From Campylobacter concisus (GTDB lineage: Bacteria; Campylobacterota; Campylobacteria; Campylobacterales; Campylobacteraceae): DNA of 64,000 nucleotides. The translations under genes and the position numbers were made by a program. Positions 1 to 8,003 of the stretch are shown piece by piece. The stretch lies in NCBI RefSeq assembly GCF_003048875.2, contig NZ_CP049264.1, positions 1,961,228-2,025,227 on the forward strand. The letters run 5' to 3'. The notes under the pieces were generated by a model. It did not search any database and had not been told where the DNA came from. It worked only from the letters and a program-made list of their open reading frames with translations. Position 1 is the stretch's first letter, and every line of letters begins with the position of its first letter.

Positions 1-137
1 CCATCTTGCCCATCTTTTGCGCCTACGACTTGACCACAGTATGGCTTAAGCCCAGTGATGATGAGCTCTCTTGCCATCTCGTCATCTTCAGCTACTAAGA
101 TAGATACTTTTTTTAAAATTTCTAACGCCTCTTGCAT
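1..137 (-). CDS. Response regulator, N-terminal fragment (cut by window edge)
   Basis: The first 45 or so codons of a receiver-domain protein run off the left edge of the window. The visible part has the acidic pair of a phosphoacceptor pocket (VAEDDEMARE), which is typical of CheY-like domains. The ATG lies 3 bases after the stop of the histidine kinase at 141-1790, so the two form a kinase-regulator operon and this is presumably the kinase's partner. The output domain is not visible, so it could be a single-domain regulator or a DNA-binding one. Confidence 0.75.
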   Translation of the reverse strand, partial: MQEALEILKKVSILVAEDDEMARELIITGLKPYCGQVVGAKDGQD

Positions 138-140
138 CTT

Positions 141-1790
141 TTAACCCTTTAAATTCTTATCAAAGCTTAGCTCAAAAATAGTTGGCTTTAGGTTGTGCGC
201 AAGCGTGATGTCGCCATTTAGCTTATCACGTGCTAGCTTTTTAGCAAAGTAAAGTCCTATGCCATTTCCTTGCTTTTTAGTCGTGTTTAGCCAGGTAAAA
301 ATTTTCTTACTCATCTCGTAGCTCACGCCGCCGCCACTATCATAAACGCCGATGTAGCACTTATCTTCAAAGCTTCTAAATTTTAGCTCTATGACGCGTT
401 TTAGCGGCTCATCTTTGTAGCTCTCAACTAGTGAGTCCTTTGCGTTGTGGATTAGGATTAGCAAAATTTGCTGGATGATGTTTTCTATCTGACAGACCTT
501 CATCTCTTCAAATCCGCTAAATTTCACGCTTACATTTGCACGGCTAAGCTCTGTGTGCATAAGTGTTATTAAATTTCTAACGCTTGTTTGGATATCAAAT
601 TCGCTCACATTTTCAGCGCTTTTGTAAAAATTTCTAAAAATTTCGATTGTTTTTGAAAGTAGTTCGATCGAGCTTTGCCCTTTTCCTAGTAAATTTACAA
701 GCTCCTCATCGCTTAGCTTGCCCTCTTTTTTTAGCATTATCGCCGAGCTTAGCATCAGTTTTAGCGAATTTACTGGCTGGATAAACTGATGACTTATGCC
801 ACTTATGAGCTCTCCAGCCTCGCTCATCTTGGCTCTGTGCGCCAGCAAGGTCTCGTACTCGTCTTGCACCTTTTTTATCTTGTTATACATGAAGTTGTGC
901 AGGCTGTTTGCCAAAAATGCAAGTGCGACGAAGGCAAAGAGTAAATTTAGGGCGTTTTTTAGCGCCTCTCTTGTCATGGCTAAAATTTCTTCTTCGTTGT
1001 TTGTGCCAGCTCCGATAAACCAGTTCATCGTCGGTATCTCGGCTACTTGGATCAAATTTTGCCCTATCTTTAGGCTAGTGATGTCCTCATCTTTTAAAAA
1101 TAGCTCCTTAAATTTCTCCTCGATCTCTCTTTTAAGCGTCGCATCAGCCATCGATGTGAGGATCTCGCCGCTGTGAGTTACCAAAAATGAGTAAGAATTT
1201 GGCGCAAGACTAAAGTTTTTGATACTATCAAAGATAGTGCCTATTCGCACGACGCCGCAAAGTGCCGCCTCAAATTTATTATCCTTTTCAACTGGCACGC
1301 ATAAATTTAAAGTAGAGTCCTTTAAAATTTTGTGATTTTGCATGAAATTTACGCTTGGGGCATTTGTATTTTTTGTCTCGACATACCAGATAAGCCCCGC
1401 TCGCTCGCGCTTTGACATCACCTCTTCTGAGATCTTTTGCCCATCTACAAAGATCTCGCCATCCTCTCTTAAAAGCTGCATGAGATCAAATTCTTTCGCA
1501 TTTTCTTTAAAGAGCTTTATGAAATTTGCCACCCTAGTATCGTCATCTATGATGCCAGAGTTTTGGATAAATTTTGACGCACGGATGAGTGAGTTTAAGC
1601 GCTCATCAAGCCAAATTTGAAAGTTGCTAACGATGTTTTTGCTAACTGCGATGTTGTTTTTATCAGATAGCTCGATGATCTTTTCTTTTGCTTTGTTGTA
1701 GCTATTTAGCCCAAGAAGCACGACAAAGAGGCTTGCTAGCAAGATGATCGCATAAATTTTAATATTTTGTGATTTTAAATTAATACCCAT
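141..1790 (-). CDS. Membrane sensor histidine kinase with periplasmic Cache-like domain
   Basis: A 549-residue sensor kinase. A membrane segment at about residues 12-30 and a second at about 280-298 enclose a periplasmic sensor region of about 250 residues that resembles a Cache domain. The cytoplasmic half has an H-box with His334 (SHQFIQP), an N-box around Asn449 (LIHNAKDSL), and the G-boxes DSGGG (484-488) and GNGIG (508-512). It should autophosphorylate on His334 and pass the phosphate to the receiver protein encoded just downstream. The ligand is unknown. It starts at ATG with no gene upstream in the same operon; dsbB ends 47 bases before it, with a hairpin in between. Confidence 0.88.
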   Translation of the reverse strand: MGINLKSQNIKIYAIILLASLFVVLLGLNSYNKAKEKIIELSDKNNIAVSKNIVSNFQIWLDERLNSLIRASKFIQNSGIIDDDTRVANFIKLFKENAKEFDLMQLLREDGEIFVDGQKISEEVMSKRERAGLIWYVETKNTNAPSVNFMQNHKILKDSTLNLCVPVEKDNKFEAALCGVVRIGTIFDSIKNFSLAPNSYSFLVTHSGEILTSMADATLKREIEEKFKELFLKDEDITSLKIGQNLIQVAEIPTMNWFIGAGTNNEEEILAMTREALKNALNLLFAFVALAFLANSLHNFMYNKIKKVQDEYETLLAHRAKMSEAGELISGISHQFIQPVNSLKLMLSSAIMLKKEGKLSDEELVNLLGKGQSSIELLSKTIEIFRNFYKSAENVSEFDIQTSVRNLITLMHTELSRANVSVKFSGFEEMKVCQIENIIQQILLILIHNAKDSLVESYKDEPLKRVIELKFRSFEDKCYIGVYDSGGGVSYEMSKKIFTWLNTTKKQGNGIGLYFAKKLARDKLNGDITLAHNLKPTIFELSFDKNLKG

Positions 1791-1807
1791 GCGCGCAGTA
1801 TATCCTA

Positions 1808-1832
1808 AGTTAGCCCAAAAATAGGGCTAACT
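1808..1832 (-). terminator. Hairpin after dsbB
   Basis: A 9-bp perfect inverted repeat (AGTTAGCCC / GGGCTAACT) with a 7-base loop follows the dsbB stop codon and precedes the kinase start. The T-rich tract on the minus strand is short, so it may only attenuate. Confidence 0.5.
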
Positions 1833-1837
1833 AAAAT

Positions 1838-2458
1838 TTATTTTTTAAAAGATAAGAGCTTTGAAACAAGCATAAGTGCAAGCACGATAAAGCAAATGCC
1901 AAAGCCAAGCAGCGTGCAATCCGCCATCGACATAAATTTAGAAGACGGCACAAGATACCAGCCATCTGCGTAAAGATCTACTATGCTCTTTTGCAGATCG
2001 CTTAGCACCACGCCATCAGGCACCATAGGGCTGTCATAGCCGCAGTCGCCTGTCGGCATAAACCAGTCTGGCGCCCACTTCTCAAGTGGCAAACCAAATG
2101 GATAGTGCGGCTCAGTCGAGCAGCCCTGCACGCCAAATGGATCATCGCCATGCACCGCGTCGTGGATTTTGGCTAGCTTTACGCTATACATTATGCCCTG
2201 CACCGCTCCCCAAAAGGCAAAGACGTAGCCAACAAGGGCAAAGAGTAAATTTTTAGGATTTATGATAGCGATCACGCCGCCAAGTGCCATACACAAAAAG
2301 GCAAAACGTATATAGACGCACTGCTCGCAAGGAGGCATATAGGCGTAGTTTTGAAAGAGCGAATGCGCAATGACAACAAGCGCAACGCTTACAAAGACTA
2401 AGATCGCCCAAGAGATGCGTGAGTCTTGAAATTTAGCCATTTTTTTAAAAAAGCTCAT
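1838..2458 (-). CDS. dsbB: Disulfide bond formation protein DsbB
   Basis: A polytopic inner-membrane protein of 206 residues that would reoxidise DsbA and hand electrons to quinone. Hydrophobic segments lie at about 15-33, 48-66, 70-90 and near the C-terminus (about 183-203). Both DsbB cysteine pairs are visible: Cys44/Cys47 in the first periplasmic loop (PPCEQC) and Cys113/Cys139 in the long second loop. The extra C-terminal membrane segment makes it slightly longer than the classic four-helix E. coli form. It follows dsbA by 8 bases on the same strand, so the two form an operon. Confidence 0.9.
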   Translation of the reverse strand: MSFFKKMAKFQDSRISWAILVFVSVALVVIAHSLFQNYAYMPPCEQCVYIRFAFLCMALGGVIAIINPKNLLFALVGYVFAFWGAVQGIMYSVKLAKIHDAVHGDDPFGVQGCSTEPHYPFGLPLEKWAPDWFMPTGDCGYDSPMVPDGVVLSDLQKSIVDLYADGWYLVPSSKFMSMADCTLLGFGICFIVLALMLVSKLLSFKK

Positions 2459-2466
2459 GTGGCGCC

Positions 2467-3123
2467 TTATTTTTTAAGAAGCTCTTCGATGAGTGCTGCC
2501 ATGCCGTCAAGCGAGCTGATTGATTTTGTCATGATGAGATATTTGCCATTTACGACAAATGCTGGCACGCCTTGAATTTTAGCCACGTCATAGCTCTCAT
2601 CCCACTTTTTAAGTAGCTCAGTCACTTTTGGATTAGCTAGCTCTTTTTCGTAGTCTGCTTTGCTAACGCCAGCTGCATCAAGTCCGGTCTTTAAAAAGCC
2701 CTCAGCATCTTTGCCATCGCCCCAGCGCTCTTTTTTGTCGTGATAAGCTTTGTAGTAGGCAAATTTAGCCTTTTTAAATAGCGAATTTTCATCAAACAAG
2801 CTCACTCCCTTTGCCTCGTCCATAGTGATAAGCACGGCAAAGACCTTGCTCGCAACCTCGCCGTAATCGCCCTTTGTCTTTAGGTGAAATGGCTCGTATT
2901 TTAGTCCAGGGATTTTCTCAACTACCTTTGGAGTGACGCTCTTGTCGTATTTGTAGCAAAATGGGCAAGCGTAGCTAAAAATTTTAACTAGCGTATTTTG
3001 TCCCGCGCTTAGCGGCTTTTCGAGCTTGACGTAGTCCTCGCCCTCAATAAATGCACTTGCACTAATCGCTCCAGCTACCGCAACGGCAAAGATAGCCTTA
3101 CTAAATTTAGATAGAAAACTCAT
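2467..3123 (-). CDS. dsbA: Thiol:disulfide interchange protein DsbA
   Basis: A periplasmic thioredoxin-fold oxidase of 218 residues that introduces disulfides into secreted proteins. It has a signal peptide (about 1-24), the active site Cys53-Pro-Phe-Cys56, and the cis-proline loop GVPAF around Pro187. A strong AAGGAG ribosome site lies just upstream of the ATG. It is paired with dsbB downstream, its reoxidation partner. Many substrates, such as periplasmic cytochrome maturation proteins and the multihaem proteins of the mcc cluster, depend on this redox balance (inference). Confidence 0.93.
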   Translation of the reverse strand: MSFLSKFSKAIFAVAVAGAISASAFIEGEDYVKLEKPLSAGQNTLVKIFSYACPFCYKYDKSVTPKVVEKIPGLKYEPFHLKTKGDYGEVASKVFAVLITMDEAKGVSLFDENSLFKKAKFAYYKAYHDKKERWGDGKDAEGFLKTGLDAAGVSKADYEKELANPKVTELLKKWDESYDVAKIQGVPAFVVNGKYLIMTKSISSLDGMAALIEELLKK

Positions 3124-3257
3124 GATGATCTCCTTTAGATGATTTACTTTGAGTTATTCTACAACCAAGCTCAACCGCACTTTTAACGCTAGAATAAATT
3201 TTGGCTGAAATTTGTCTATTTTAAATTTATGATGATGGATTTGGTTTTTTGTTAAAT

Positions 3258-3527
3258 TTATTGAAAAAGCTCGCTGTGGCTTCCTACTTCAACGCATGTA
3301 AGAAGTAAAATTTCGTTTTGTTTTTTATATATCAAGAGCAAGTCTGGCTTAACATGACACTCTCTAAAGCCTTTATAGCTTCCAATAAGAGCGTGATCTT
3401 TATACTTTGATGCTAATTCCTCGTTATTTGCTAACTGCCAGATGATATCTTTAGTTAATTTTTTTTCGCTTTCATTTAGCTTTTTAAAAGCTTTCTTAAA
3501 ACTCTTTGAATACTCTATCTCAAGCAT
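3258..3527 (-). CDS. YafQ/RelE-family mRNA interferase toxin
   Basis: About 89 residues with the type II toxin fold pattern: an N-terminal helix rich in lysine (SKSFKKAFKKL), then YKDHALIGSYKGFRECHVKPDLLLIY and a C-terminal SHSELF. The spacing and the late His match YafQ-type ribosome-dependent RNases. I place the start at the ATG at 3527 rather than 3551, because this gives the usual short overlap with the antitoxin stop at 3520 and the protein then begins at the conserved MLEIEYS. It is encoded directly after its antitoxin. Confidence 0.82.
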   Translation of the reverse strand: MLEIEYSKSFKKAFKKLNESEKKLTKDIIWQLANNEELASKYKDHALIGSYKGFRECHVKPDLLLIYKKQNEILLLTCVEVGSHSELFQ

Positions 3528-3717
3528 CAAGGCTCTTTTCAAATTCTTCAAATGTTTTAAATCTCTCTACTTCGCCATTTTCGATCTCTTTGATAGCTTT
3601 GTCAAGCCTTGAGACCTTATCTCTTTGCTCAAATTCTACATTTGCCTGCCTAGCCATCTCTTTTATAAGCTCGATAAATCCATAGTCAGCATTTTTAAAA
3701 TCAATCGTTGTAGTCAT
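3520..3717 (-). CDS. Antitoxin of the YafQ-type module
   Basis: A 65-residue protein that overlaps the toxin start by 8 bases. The short N-terminal strand (TTTIDF), the helical middle and the acidic tail ending FEEFEKSL resemble RelB/DinJ-type antitoxins, which bind DNA through the N-terminus and wrap the toxin with the C-terminus. It is expected to repress its own promoter in 3718-3780. The family assignment rests mainly on position and size. Confidence 0.72.
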   Translation of the reverse strand: MTTTIDFKNADYGFIELIKEMARQANVEFEQRDKVSRLDKAIKEIENGEVERFKTFEEFEKSLDA

Positions 3718-3816
3718 CTTATGCCTTTAAATTTTCATCTTATTATAACTTCAAATTTATAAAAATAATATACGTTATCAATAAAAATTATTATTTACAT
3801 ATTTTAATTATTTGGT

Positions 3817-3822
3817 TATAAT
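3817..3822 (+). promoter_or_regulatory. -10 element for desulforubrerythrin
   Basis: A perfect TATAAT lies 32 bases before the ATG at 3854, preceded by the AT-rich waves typical of Campylobacter promoters. An imperfect inverted repeat (AATAA-AAA-TTATT region, about 3780-3793) just upstream could be a Fur/PerR-type operator, which is inference only. Confidence 0.6.
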
Positions 3823-3853
3823 CCGCTCAAATTTTATCAAAATAGGAGTCAAA

Positions 3854-4498
3854 ATGAGACAGTACGAAACATACAAATGCGAGAAATGCGGCAACGAGAT
3901 CGAAGTTCAAAAAGTTGGCGGCGGCACATTAACCTGTTGTGGCGAAGAGATGAAATGCATCACTGAAAATTTAACAGCGGTAAATTTGATGAAGGCATTT
4001 GCTGGCGAGTCACAAGCTAGAAACAAGTATGAGCTTTACGGCGACCTAGCTAAAGAAGCAGGCTATCACGCGATAGCTAGACACTTTTACGAGGCAGCTG
4101 AAAATGAGAAATGGCACGCAATGGCTGAATTTAAGAAATATCACGAGATGATGAACGATCCGATCGATAAGATGGATAAAAATTTACTTGACGCTGCAGC
4201 TGGCGAAAACTACGAGCATACGACGATGTATCCAGACTTTGCAAAGATCGCAAAAGAAGAAGAGCTAAGAGATGTTGAAAGGCTATTTAACGCGATTGGC
4301 AAGGTTGAAGTTGAGCATGAAAGAGAGTATTTAGAGCTTAAAAAGATGCTTGATGAAGAGGGCTTTTTTGAGAGCGATGAAGAGGATATCTGGGTTTGCG
4401 AGGTGTGCGGACACGTTCATAGAGGTAAAAAAGCTCCAGGCGCTTGCCCACTTTGCAAAGCTCCAAAAGAGTATTTTAAACGCGAATTCTTAGGCTAA
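3854..4498 (+). CDS. rrc: Desulforubrerythrin (rubrerythrin with desulforedoxin N-domain and rubredoxin C-domain)
   Basis: A cytoplasmic non-haem iron peroxide reductase of 214 residues with three domains. First is an N-terminal desulforedoxin-type Fe(Cys)4 module (Cys9, Cys12, Cys28, Cys29). Next is a four-helix di-iron rubrerythrin domain with the Glu-rich ESQARNKYE and EVEHEREY helices. Last is a C-terminal rubredoxin with CEVCGH and CPLCK pairs. The same architecture is known in Campylobacter jejuni as Rrc/desulforubrerythrin. The ATG at 3854 with AGGAG 6 bases upstream is preferred over an upstream in-frame ATG at 3812, which lies inside the promoter. It is monocistronic, between its own promoter and a strong terminator. 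Confidence 0.93.
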   Translation: MRQYETYKCEKCGNEIEVQKVGGGTLTCCGEEMKCITENLTAVNLMKAFAGESQARNKYELYGDLAKEAGYHAIARHFYEAAENEKWHAMAEFKKYHEMMNDPIDKMDKNLLDAAAGENYEHTTMYPDFAKIAKEEELRDVERLFNAIGKVEVEHEREYLELKKMLDEEGFFESDEEDIWVCEVCGHVHRGKKAPGACPLCKAPKEYFKREFLG

Positions 4499-4507
4499 AA
4501 AGCCAAA

Positions 4508-4541
4508 AAATTTAGCCAAGGCGCTTGTCTTGGCTAAATTT
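4508..4541 (+). terminator. Rho-independent terminator after desulforubrerythrin
   Basis: A perfect 13-bp inverted repeat (AAATTTAGCCAAG / CTTGGCTAAATTT) with an 8-base loop lies 10 bases after the stop codon. The AAATTT arms supply A and T tracts on both strands. Confidence 0.85.
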
Positions 4542-4575
4542 AATAAATTTAAATCTCTTTAAAATAAAAAAGTTA

Positions 4576-4581
4576 TATAAT
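4576..4581 (+). promoter_or_regulatory. -10 element for the small secreted protein
   Basis: A perfect TATAAT lies about 29 bases before the ATG at 4610, between the upstream terminator and a strong AAGGAGAAAGAG ribosome site. Confidence 0.6.
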
Positions 4582-4609
4582 CTCCTTAAATTTTCACAAG
4601 GAGAAAGAG

Positions 4610-4900
4610 ATGAAAAAATCACTTTTAGTTTTAACTACTCTTGGCTTTGCACTAAGCCTAAACGCTGCAGATCTTACAGATACTTGCAAGTCTTACTTCT
4701 CAGACATCGACAAAATGGTCGAAGCTTACAAACAAGCTGGTCAAGAGCAACAAGTAAAAATGTATGAAGATCAAAAGAAACAATCAATGGATCAACTAGC
4801 TTCTTTACCAAAAGAGCAACAAGACGCTACTTGCAAACAAGCTAAAGAGATGTTTGCTCAAGTAATGGATCAAATGAAAAAACAAGGTCTTTTAAAATAA
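4610..4900 (+). CDS. Small secreted DUF5339-like protein
   Basis: A 96-residue protein with a clean signal peptide (MKKSLLVLTTLGFALSLNA) and a mature helical part of about 77 residues. The mature part has two cysteines (in DTCKSY near the N-terminus and ATCKQAK later) that could form a disulfide between two helices. It is rich in Gln, Lys and Met. It resembles the DUF5339 family of small periplasmic proteins, whose function is not known to me. It has its own promoter and a very strong ribosome site, which suggests abundant expression. Confidence 0.8.
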   Translation: MKKSLLVLTTLGFALSLNAADLTDTCKSYFSDIDKMVEAYKQAGQEQQVKMYEDQKKQSMDQLASLPKEQQDATCKQAKEMFAQVMDQMKKQGLLK

Positions 4901-4908
4901 ACCTTCAC

Positions 4909-4929
4909 GTGGCTAGGCTCTCTAGCCAC
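4909..4929. terminator. Bidirectional terminator between convergent genes
   Basis: An 8-bp inverted repeat (GTGGCTAG / CTAGCCAC) with a 5-base loop lies between the secreted-protein gene and the convergent DUF2798 gene. Confidence 0.65.
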
Positions 4930-4938
4930 TCTACAAAT

Positions 4939-5169
4939 TTAACTCTCTTTTTTACATAAATTTTGCGCGATCTTTGCAACAGACGGCGAAACTAGCAAAA
5001 GCACAGGATACGCTACTACAAAGGCTTTTACATAAGCGATTAGCCAAATTTTCACAAAGCCATCAACAAAGCCAAGGTTTAGATACGTCAGCACAAATGA
5101 CATAAAAAATGCCATAAATGCTGACATTATAAACGCAAAAACATATCTATAAAATTTCGCTGGTATCAT
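4939..5169 (-). CDS. DUF2798 family membrane protein
   Basis: A 76-residue protein with two predicted membrane helices (about 8-28 and 38-60) separated by a short polar turn. The pattern fits the DUF2798 family of small integral membrane proteins, whose function is unknown. It is the last gene of the tannase/quinone-reductase operon and overlaps the preceding reductase gene by 4 bases (ATGA), so translation is probably coupled. Confidence 0.72.
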   Translation of the reverse strand: MIPAKFYRYVFAFIMSAFMAFFMSFVLTYLNLGFVDGFVKIWLIAYVKAFVVAYPVLLLVSPSVAKIAQNLCKKES

Positions 5170-5726
5170 AAAATTTTACCTATCAGCTCCTCTAGCCTCT
5201 TTGCATGATCAAGCGCCTTTTGCCTCATCAAAGCAAGCTTTGCCTCATCGTGCCTACTCTGATATGATAGCCCTCCGCTATAAACATAGCCTGCAAACTC
5301 CATTCCACACATATTTGCTAACGCCTTAAGTGGAGGCAAAAACTCCTCTATCTCATAGCGCTGAAGTGCCTCTTTTTTATAAAGCTCCTCAGGCGCGCCA
5401 GAGGTAAATGAAAGCACTAGCTTTTTGCCATGTAGCTTATCTCCCTTGCTGCCGTGAGAGAAGTCATGAACTAGCACATCTTCAAGCCACTTTTGTAAAA
5501 GTGATGGCACGCCGTACCAGAAAAATGGATAAACAAGCACGATCACATCAGCTTTTACTAGCTTTTCTTGCTCGGCTTTTACATCGATAGCGTAGTTTTT
5601 ATAAAGCTCACTTAGTATGTCAAATTTAGCCTCTGGCAGGTGCTTTTTTAGCTCGCCCAAGATGATCTTATTCGCAAATGAATTTTCAAGGTCGGTGTGA
5701 CCTGATACGACTAAAATTTCACTCAT
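5166..5726 (-). CDS. Flavodoxin-fold NAD(P)H:quinone oxidoreductase
   Basis: A 186-residue cytoplasmic protein of the MdaB/KefF-like flavodoxin-fold family. It has an N-terminal beta-strand and FMN/FAD-binding loop (LVVSGHTDLENSFANK), the VYPFFWYGVPSLLQKW segment that contacts the flavin and substrate, and LVLSFTSGAPEE. These enzymes reduce quinones by two electrons. It lies 15 bases downstream of the tannase-family gene and overlaps the DUF2798 gene, so a role in handling quinones from phenolic esters is a reasonable inference. KefF-type regulation of a potassium channel is less likely, since no kef gene is adjacent. Confidence 0.82.
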   Translation of the reverse strand: MSEILVVSGHTDLENSFANKIILGELKKHLPEAKFDILSELYKNYAIDVKAEQEKLVKADVIVLVYPFFWYGVPSLLQKWLEDVLVHDFSHGSKGDKLHGKKLVLSFTSGAPEELYKKEALQRYEIEEFLPPLKALANMCGMEFAGYVYSGGLSYQSRHDEAKLALMRQKALDHAKRLEELIGKIL

Positions 5727-5741
5727 TTTTGCCCCTTAAAT

Positions 5742-7303
5742 TTACTTGCAAACAAAGCTACTTGCCTTGCTAGTATCACCACCCACGTAAGTAGCCACCT
5801 TTGGATACGCACACACTAAAAATTCCTTGCCAGCGTAGGTCCTACTTTTTGCTAGCATGCTCTTTGGCGCTTCGCCCTTTTCGTGCCACGCTTCAAGCGC
5901 GCCTAAAGGATCCACGTCATCTATGCCGTTGCCGCCACCGCAGTGGTTCATCCCAGGTAGCGCAAAAAATGCCGCGAAATTTTGGCTATTTTCATTATCA
6001 GCCTCTAGCTTTTTAAACCAATCCCTTTGATCTTTTGCCGAGAAAACTGGGTCTGAGACGCCAGTTACTATGATGAGCTTACCGCCATTTGCGCTAAATG
6101 TGCTAAGGCTTGTTGAGATAGCGTCATTTATCGCTGCGGTTTCGAAAGTCTTTGGCGTGTCTTTGTCAAAGTCAAAATTTATCGTGTCAAAATTTGGCTG
6201 CGCTGGCGTTAAAAAGTAGTAATTCACCGAGCCGCTTGAAAGCGTGATATTTCTAGCGTTTGGCTTAGCACTTTGTGAGTCGCCCAGCTTCCACTGCCTC
6301 CAGCCCTCAGCGCTCACTCCTGAGTCATAAAACCAGCCACTATAAATTTGCTCGCCCTTGCTGTTTTTGGCTCCGTTAAAGATTTTCTCTATCGCCTCTA
6401 TCTTTTGCTTATCTAAATTTAGACTTTTTGGATCAAATTTGCACGCTTCCCACGCATTGATGATCCCATCTTTTAGTCCGTCTAAGGCGTCACATTTTTC
6501 TAGTACAGCGTGGCTTAGCTTGTCAAGGTCGTCCTGCGTTAGGGCATTTGCAAAAATTTTCTCGCCTTTTTCATTTTTCGGAGCTATCTTCATAAGAGCT
6601 TGGTTGTCCCACTGCTGAGCGATCGCCGCGCGAGATAGCCTAAAGCCAGGGTTTGCAGCGATGACGCCGTCAAATTCTAGCGGATAGCGCTGGGCTGCGA
6701 TTAGTGCTGCCCTGCCGCCATTTGAACAGCCCATAAAGTAGCTATGTTTTGGCTTTTTGGCGTATGCGGCGGCTAAAATTTGCTTAGCTGCGTCCGTGAC
6801 CTTGCCGATCGCCTGATAGGCATAGTCTAGCCTTGCTTGTTGATCTAGCCCAAACTCAGCCGTTGGCTCTGGGTGTCCTGAGTTTGTAGTAACTACCGCG
6901 TAGCCTCTAAGAAATGCTGGCGTGGCTGTGCTTGTGCGTATCGGCACTGCGCCAAGAGCAGGCGCTACAAAGCCGTCCATACCGCCTCCGCCTTGAAACA
7001 AAAACTTCTCATTCCACTGCTCTGGCAGCCTTAGCTCGTAATCAATCGCATACTCTTTGCCATCACTTCCAGTGCGCTTATATAGTTTGCCATGCACCAC
7101 GCAGTGAGACTTTGCTTTGATAGTGTTTTTACTGCCACCAGTTAGCGCAGACATCCTATCGGCTGAAATTTCGCCGCTCTCACTCCGCATCTATCATCTC
7201 GTTATGTAAGATTTTCACATCTTTTAAACTCGCACCCTGCCTTATCAAGGGCAAATACCGCACTGCCAAAAAGTGCCAAGGCAAAAAAGTGAAATTTTTT
7301 CAT
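5742..7303 (-). pseudogene. Tannase/feruloyl esterase family hydrolase, frameshifted near the N-terminus
   Basis: The long open frame (5742-7190, 482 residues) is the catalytic part of a tannase/feruloyl esterase. It shows Gly-Cys155-Ser156-Asn-Gly-Gly, the acid loop GVSDPVF and the late GMNHCGGG, matching the CS-D-HC disulfide-linked triad of the family. Its signal peptide is in a different frame: an ATG at 7303 encodes MKKFHFFALALFGSAVFAL, then DKAGCEF and an early stop. A third frame between them reads ASLKDVKILHNEMIDAE, which fits the usual mature N-terminus. Two small indels (near 7228-7233 and near 7183-7190) would reconnect all three. As written, no secreted full-length enzyme can be made. 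It could be a real pseudogene or sequencing errors. Confidence 0.8.
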
Positions 7304-7310
7304 AGCTATC

Positions 7311-7994
7311 CTAAAATTTTACCTTGCTAAATGAGGTCTCATTTTTTAAACCAAAGCCGTCAAATTCATCTATCAGCCCAGCTCGCTCTTTAGCGTAAGC
7401 CTTGTAGTTTTCGCTGTGGCGGTAGCTCTCAAAGCTAGCTTCGTCTTTATAAATTTCAACCAGCACCCACTTGTTAGGCGCGTCTTTTTGACTAAAGGCA
7501 AACTGCGCGTAAGCTCCCTCATCTACGCTTTTTTGCATATATTTTTTCACTAGCTTTTCAAATTTCGCATCACTCTTTGCCAAAAGGCTTAAATTTGTGA
7601 TGTGAAAGTAGCTATCTTTTAGGCGCTCTGGGGTTAAATTTTTAGAAAAAGTAGCCCGTTTTTTCAAGCTTAAAGCCTTTTTGCTAGCCAAAATTTCAGC
7701 ACTCGCACTTGCAAATTTCTTATAGTGCGCCGAGCTTAGATGCTTTTTATAAGCCGCCTCGTCCTTGTAAAACTCAAGCACGTAAAATAGCTCTGGCTTG
7801 CTCTTTGCACTCGCAAAAAAGATCGCCTGCGTGTCTGGCTCGCTCTTTGAGCTTAGTATATTTTCCCTGCCAAGCTGCTTTAACAAAGTCTTGTTATTTG
7901 GCGTCGCAAGCAGCTCCTGCAAGCTCACTTTCGCCTCCGCCCCAAAGGCAAAAGCCGCCAAAACCGCTAGTAAAAATAGCTTTTTAAACATCAA
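7311..7994 (-). CDS. Secreted protein with two ABM-type (quinol monooxygenase-like) domains
   Basis: A 227-residue protein with a signal peptide (about 1-19). Two repeats of about 95 residues each end in the same motif: YVLEFYKDEAAYKKHLSSAHYKKF around 70-93 and WVLVEIYKDEASFESYRHSENYKAY in the second half. This is the signature of ABM dimeric ferredoxin-like domains, so one polypeptide probably forms a pseudodimer. Family members oxidise quinols or aromatic substrates without cofactors or bind small aromatics. It sits 7 bases before the tannase-family gene in the operon, so action on phenolics released in the periplasm is inferred. Confidence 0.78.
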   Translation of the reverse strand: MMFKKLFLLAVLAAFAFGAEAKVSLQELLATPNNKTLLKQLGRENILSSKSEPDTQAIFFASAKSKPELFYVLEFYKDEAAYKKHLSSAHYKKFASASAEILASKKALSLKKRATFSKNLTPERLKDSYFHITNLSLLAKSDAKFEKLVKKYMQKSVDEGAYAQFAFSQKDAPNKWVLVEIYKDEASFESYRHSENYKAYAKERAGLIDEFDGFGLKNETSFSKVKF

Positions 7995-8003
7995 ATTTCC
8001 TTA

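Noticed and set aside
4525..4767. Plus-strand frame of 80 codons before and across the small secreted protein gene
   Set aside because: It begins inside the terminator of the previous gene and overlaps a better gene with a signal peptide, promoter and strong ribosome site.
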